Assembly (NCBI GenBank): GCA_025667525.1
Contig: JANFOE010002226.1
Span: forward strand, 62,001-126,000
Source: Glebionis coronaria
Taxonomy: Eukaryota; Streptophyta; Magnoliopsida; Asterales; Asteraceae
DNA length: 64,000 bases
Direction: 5' to 3'
The notes under the pieces are model-generated. The model made no database searches, was not told the origin of the DNA, and saw nothing but the letters and a program-made list of their open reading frames with translations. Shown here piece after piece: positions 59,529 to 64,000 of this stretch; positions within the stretch are counted from its first letter, which is position 1; every line of letters starts with the position of its first letter. Both the position numbers and the translations under genes were made by a program.

Positions 59529-62270
59529 TCTCCCCCAAAGGGAGGTCACTCCAAGTTACAATGTCCTAAATAGTCTATGGCTCGTGATCTATGCTAACAA
59601 TGATGTGACCGAGACTTTCCTTGGAAAAACGTATTTCTTGAAAGCTTGTGATATTTGCCTCCTCGTGACTTCATGTTCCACATACTTATACTTTTATAAA
59701 TTCTTGAAAGCTTCAGAGTTTGATATAGCGGAAGACTTGACTTTTAGACTTTCTTGAATTTGATGAAGTATTAAGTGCATACAGTATAAGCATGTGGTGA
59801 CGAATTCTTCTGGATTGTACACCGCAATGCCACCTTCTTGTTACGCTGCATAAGACAGTTAGCAACAAAACATATACACGGGTGAAATGGCCTTGAACAT
59901 TTCATTCTAATTCGGTAGCATTTTACCTCCGGTCGGTGAAGACCGTTGGACGATATTAACTATCGTACTTGTGGCAGGTAGTTTCAATTAAGAACCTCCT
60001 TGACAAGATTTCGCGGGTAAACCCATTCTCTTTATTCGACCGTCCAAAGCTGACTGCGAATATAAAGAGTGAATCATTTGGATAATAATATCCGCATGAT
60101 TTGAAGCCGTTAATTCATGTTCCTGGAACAAGTGAAATTCAATTAAGAACCACACCATCGTTGCTTTCCAGTTGTCACGAGCTTGATTCGTATAGAATCT
60201 TGCGAGTTACCTACCAAGTGTTGTTTGAGGTTAACACTAGAAGGATTTCCACTCATCACTGTGAACACTAAGGTATCACTCTGAGTGTTCTGGCAAGATC
60301 ACTAAGATATTACGTAGAGGCCTGGAACGTGTTTAAATTCATTTAAGAATTAAACCACTGTTGCTTTCCAATTATCACAAGTTTGATTCATAAAGAAACG
60401 CACAAGTCACCTACCATGAGCTTTTTGATGTTCGCTCAAGAAGGATTTCCATCTTCATTGTAAATACTTTCGTATTACTCGGATGTTCAGGCAAGATCAT
60501 GAAGATTTTGCGTAGGACTCTTAAGATCTTTCTTACTTTTCACAATGTGTGAAGAAGTAAGGAAATATGAAAGTGTGTCCTAATGAGATATTTGATGATC
60601 TCAAATGGCTCTAGACTCGATCGTGCATTTTGGATTTTTAGTGATCGGAGGCTGGAGAGGAGTGTCACCATTTCAATACCAATTTATTCGATGTGAATAA
60701 ATCAATAGATAACGTGTTGTCTCCGTGTGATTAAAACAAATATCTTTTAAGAGATATCTGAGTTAGCTGGGATGGGTTGTGCCTTGCATCACTGGGTCCA
60801 TGATGTCTGTCTTCAATATCAAGAATCATTAAAAAATGATCTTAATAGCATATGTATTGACCCGGTTTCTACTTAAGTTGTAAGGAGGGCTTCTTTCTTT
60901 ACACCCTTTATCTTTACAATTCTTTTTCATTCTTCAACCCCTTCAATGCTTACCAATACGTCATCACTAGCACCTTGTTGTGATTGTTCTAGTGCTAACT
61001 TAAGTACTTGGTCGGCATTCAGCTACGCTCACAATCTTTCTCCATATTTCCTAAGGACTACTATTTCTAGCTATGGAATGTCCTTGGGAAGATTCCTCCG
61101 GTTCTAGAGGAATCATTGGACTTTAACCTATCCTACCATCCTTATGTCACCACAATCTTCACCGTCGTGAATAGAGATGTTTTGGGTAAGTGTATGTCAC
61201 CATGAAATCCATTTTGAAGTGCAAATCTTTTTTGCTCCCCCTTAACATATGCCACGATATCCTAAAACATTTCGCACATGTCAGGATGAGCTAGCACGTT
61301 AAGACAAACCATTTGTGATTGATCATTTCCCATATTAAATCCTATTTTCTCCCCCATATTAAAAATATTAACCCAATCGATGTTTTTAATATCAACTAAT
61401 TTAATAGCATTTTAAGAAAATTTGGGAAGAAAAATGAAAATCCAATTATCTTCATGAATTAAACAAGCTCCCCCTCAAATTAATGAGGGTGTACTTGAAA
61501 CGTAAATTAAATACCTTTTAAACACAAGTGTAAGGTATTTATCACGTGCAAATATCATATATGATAATGTATTCACAAGATTAGCAAATTTACGAGGTTG
61601 GACCGGAATGATGGAGATCATCATATGATAGAATCACATGGTTCTTGTTCACGAATGTTGGTCGCCTCATCATGTCTGAATTTATCTCTTGACATCATGT
61701 GTACGATTGATATCGTTGTCTTGACACCAATATGTGAACTTGGCACTTTCGGCATCAAAGATTCTGAATGCTGGACAATTGCTCCCCCTCAATTGTTGAC
61801 TCGTGTTCTATTGAAAGAGCTGTAGTCGCCGTTTGAGTAGTCGCATCGTAGAGTATGTAGATATCAATTGTAAATTGTTGCGGATTATGGAGATGATAAC
61901 TTCATAAAACAAGATTTCTCTTGTTTTAACAAATAAATGCACTGAAACGTACATATATTTGTGTTAGATTGTGTTATAAAGTAAACACAATCCCTTACAT
62001 GGTTATAAAATAAACCATGCTCAAGAAAATTAATTCCCGTTGTTGAGTCAAAGCTTTTCGGTGAAATACTTGACTTTAATATGAAATGCGGGTTGCTATA
62101 TGAAATAATAGCAAGCCATAATTGAGCATGTTTTAAAACATTTGAACTTCTGCTCGAACTTTATTTATAACCCCGTGTCATTATTGAATGACATTTCTAG
62201 GATCGTAAATATTATCGATTCCAGAAGACATGCTCTTTTTATCAAAACATTTTTGAACACACAATTTTGA
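59529..62270 (-). other. E10 non-coding 3' region
   Basis: No coding capacity; the 61598-61825 frame is incidental. Conserved with E4: the CCTCCGGTCGGTGAAGACCG stem near 59928-59947, a ~199-bp unit repeated at 60122 and 60321, the GGAGGCTGGAG and CACCTTGTTGTGATTGTTC blocks, and a stem-loop at 61356-61392 (ATATTAAAAA…TTTTTAATAT) at the same place as the E4 stem-loop at 24341-24376. Confidence 0.7.
60122..60515 (-). repeat. ~199-bp tandem duplication in E10 3' region
   Basis: Two diverged copies begin CCTGGAAC at 60122 and 60321, each containing GTTGCTTTCCA, ACCTACCA and AGAAGGATTTCCA. E4 has the same pair (14681, 14881), so the duplication predates the split of the two elements. Confidence 0.8.
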
Positions 62271-63454
62271 AAGATTTAGAAAAACCTTTTGAAAAATTCT
62301 TGAAAAATTATGTTCAGTGTTTTGTAAATCAATTACTTATGCTTAAGATGTTGAATATCTTACAAAACGAGCTCAAGTCCGAGAAGTTGTAAACATCCCG
62401 TTGTTAAGGATAAGTTTATCATCGGCGATAAACTTTCCTTTTAACTGAAGAACAAGTTCCAAGCTGAGATTTACTTAGAAGTCATGTTCATGAGCTTGAA
62501 AACTTTGAATGTTTAAACGGAAAGCTCATGACCGAGAAAGATGAATTTCTCGTTATTAGGAAAAGTTCTCTTATTTAAAAGATACACTTTCCTTTCTGAG
62601 CTTAAAACTTGGAATATTTTAATACAAGCTCATGACCGAGAAAATTTAATTTCCCGTTACGAGGATAAGCTATCTTTAAAGATAAGCTTTCCTAAAATTG
62701 AAATCCGAGTTACAGTCTGATATTTAACTATAAGTCACTATGCATGAGCTTAAAAACTTCGAATGTTTTTATTATTAGCTCATGCCTGAGAAAAATTAAT
62801 TTCTCGTTGTAAGGATAAGTTTATCATCGACGATAAACTTTCCTTTTAATTGAAGAACAAGTTCTAAGTTGACGTTTACTTAGAAGTTCTTTTTCATGAG
62901 CTTGAAAAACTTTTGAATATTTCAACGTAAAGCTCGTGACCAAGAAAGATGAATTTCTGGTTATGAGGGAAAGTTCTCTTATTTAAAAGATACACTTTCC
63001 TTTCTGAGCTTAAAACTTGGAATGTATTAATACAAGCTCATGAACGAGAAAAATTTAATTTCCCGTTACGAGGATAAGCTATCTTTAAAAATAAGCTTTC
63101 CTAAAATTAAATCCGAGTTAGAGTCTGATATTTAACTATGTAAGTCATTGTGCATGAGCTTAAAAAACTTTGAATGTTTTTAATTTTAGCTCATGCCCGA
63201 GAAAACTTAATTTCTCGTTGTGAGGATAAGTTTATCATCAGCGATAAACTTTCCTTTCTTTGATGAACGAGTTACAGTCTGTAATGTGACTATAAGTCCT
63301 TTGTGCATGATGTTTAACTGCGAATCCCCTGAGAAACTTGTTTCTTTGATATCAGCTTCTTCCGTAACCAAACTCTAAGAGTGTCCTTAGTTGAACGATA
63401 TGTAAAGATCGGACCGCTGTGTTCTTGTAGAACGTGGACTTTGGTACCTGCAAT
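62271..63454 (-). other. E10 region between gag linker and conserved 3' region
   Basis: Occupies the place where pol should be. It consists of the hairpin array and short unique flanks (62271-62407, 63255-63454). No copia pol motif is visible in any frame. Confidence 0.7.
62408..63254 (-). repeat. ~408-bp tandem array of hairpins in E10
   Basis: Two full units plus a third start. Each unit has three stem-loops bounded by GG(A/G)…(C)TTTCC. A: 62408-62438, 62813-62843, 63224-63254 (AAGTTTATC…GATAAACTT). B: 62559-62592, 62967-63000. C: 62663-62692, 63072-63101 (AAGCTATCTTTAAAGAT-AAGCTT). Like elements are 405-411 bp apart. Between them runs a repeated GAGCTT…AAAACTT(T/G)GAAT…AGCTCATG…GAGAAA block. 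Confidence 0.85.
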
Positions 63455-64000
63455 CTAATTAGGAGTTTGTATGCTTTTATGTGGGTTAGCGATATCTATC
63501 TTAGAACCATGCGGGGATTCACAGTTTTCTTTTCTTGTGCCAGAGGTGGCCTGAGGGGATGATTCACTTATCGTAGTTGGCAAATGTTTCCTTTTATAGA
63601 AAACCTTAAGTTCAGGCTTAAGTGATGTATCATCCTTTGCAATTTCCTCCCTAGTAGTCTTAGTAGAATTGGAGACTATCCTAGTTAAAGGGCACTCGTT
63701 TCCTACAAGAGTGAAAGTTCTACCAGTGGGGCGCCAAACTTTACCCATGGGTTTGATTTTAGCTATCCACTGGGTTTTAAGTCTAGCACGGGAGTTCACC
63801 TCATCAAGTAATTTCTTGAAACAAGAATCATGATTGGCTGTAAAGACACATTTCCTACAATTTTTACAAGTAGCATATTTAATGTCCGAGTAAGAACTAG
63901 AATTCCTAGATGATTGATTGATGCTCCTATGATTAGACATGCTACGATTAGCAGTGTTGGGTAATCTAGACGGCATCTGACTAGGTTTGACATTGCTATC
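63455..64000 (-). CDS. E10 copia gag linker, C-terminal part, open to window edge
   Basis: The frame is open from the window end to a stop at 63455; an internal ATG is at 63976. It encodes a Cys/His cluster C-K-N-C-R-K-C-V-F-T-A-N-H-D-S-C and then W-R-P-T-G-R-T-F-T-L-V-G, P-L-T-R-I, matching the linker region of E7 (near 38214-38370). In an autonomous relative this would continue into protease. Here it stops and non-coding sequence follows. The rest of gag lies beyond the window. It might supply particle protein in cis while borrowing enzymes. Confidence 0.82.
   Translation of the reverse strand, partial: DSNVKPSQMPSRLPNTANRSMSNHRSINQSSRNSSSYSDIKYATCKNCRKCVFTANHDSCFKKLLDEVNSRARLKTQWIAKIKPMGKVWRPTGRTFTLVGNECPLTRIVSNSTKTTREEIAKDDTSLKPELKVFYKRKHLPTTISESSPQATSGTRKENCESPHGSKIDIANPHKSIQTPN

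Larger units (their letters stand above)
59238..64000 (-). mobile_element. E10 Ty1/copia element lacking pol (3' part), continues past window
   Basis: On the minus strand: gag linker (63455 to window end), then directly a 3.9 kb non-coding 3' region, a polypurine tract, and a 3' LTR. No protease, integrase, RT or RNase H is found between the gag linker and the LTR. The 3' region aligns with that of E4. It inserted into E8. It is a non-autonomous gag-carrying derivative, unless pol lies elsewhere through rearrangement. Confidence 0.8.

Noticed and set aside
62408..63254. Direct repeats with regular spacing, considered as a CRISPR-like array
   Set aside because: The units are ~408 bp with diverged repeats inside a plant retrotransposon; there are no short identical repeats with unique spacers.
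59238..64000. E10 considered as the missing 5' half of E4
   Set aside because: E10 has its own 3' LTR, polypurine tract and a full copy of the same 3' region, so it is a separate element.

Overview
The window is a stretch of plant nuclear heterochromatin. It consists of nested LTR retrotransposons, and I see no host gene, tRNA or rRNA in it. Plant origin is shown by primer-binding sites for initiator tRNA-Met and tRNA-Asp, by an Athila-type gag-pol, by long-LTR Tekay/Del-like Ty3 elements, and by Ty1/copia elements with a long gag linker carrying a K/R-P-T-G-R-T-F-T motif. From memory, that copia polyprotein style is common in Asteraceae (daisy family) genomes. The taxon is therefore an inference that I could not test by search.

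Layout (E1-E10 are my labels). 1-8343: E1, a Tekay-like Ty3/gypsy element on the minus strand, with gag-pol open to the left window edge, two extra sense ORFs upstream of gag, a PBS, and a 2.8 kb 5' LTR. 8344-10431: E2, the right part of a plus-oriented LTR of the TGTGACA family. 10432-13610: E3, an old minus-strand gypsy remnant. 13611-32782: E4, a minus-strand copia element split by two insertions: E5 (14968-23579, a defective gypsy with 2.7 kb LTRs and a 5-bp target duplication) and E6 (24785-32153, a coding-free long-LTR element with a perfect CAATC duplication). 32783-41537: E7, a plus-strand copia element with a 5' LTR and a broken gag-pol. 41538-43289 and 58660-59237: E8, a TGTGACA-family LTR containing a 276-bp (AT)n tract. 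43290-58659: E9, a complete Athila element inside E8, with 3.5 kb LTRs, a perfect GGGTG duplication and an intact 1923-codon gag-pol. 59238-64000: E10, a minus-strand copia relative of E4 that retains a gag linker but has no pol between it and its 3' LTR.

The implied order of insertion is E3, then E4 and E2; then E1 into E2, and E5, E6 and E7 into E4; then E8 into E7; then E9 and E10 into E8. E9 is the only element in the window that looks complete and recent. E1 may also be intact, but its 3' part lies outside. E6, E10 and probably E5 are non-autonomous and would depend on proteins from relatives.

The most unusual signal is in the E4/E10 copia family. It has a 2.5-3.9 kb non-coding stretch between its last coding segment and the 3' LTR, containing a ~200-bp duplicated unit, a ~408-bp tandem array of hairpins, and stem-loops whose arms differ in sequence between E4 and E10 while still pairing. 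That suggests a selected RNA structure. Coordinates were read by eye; percentage identities are estimates.
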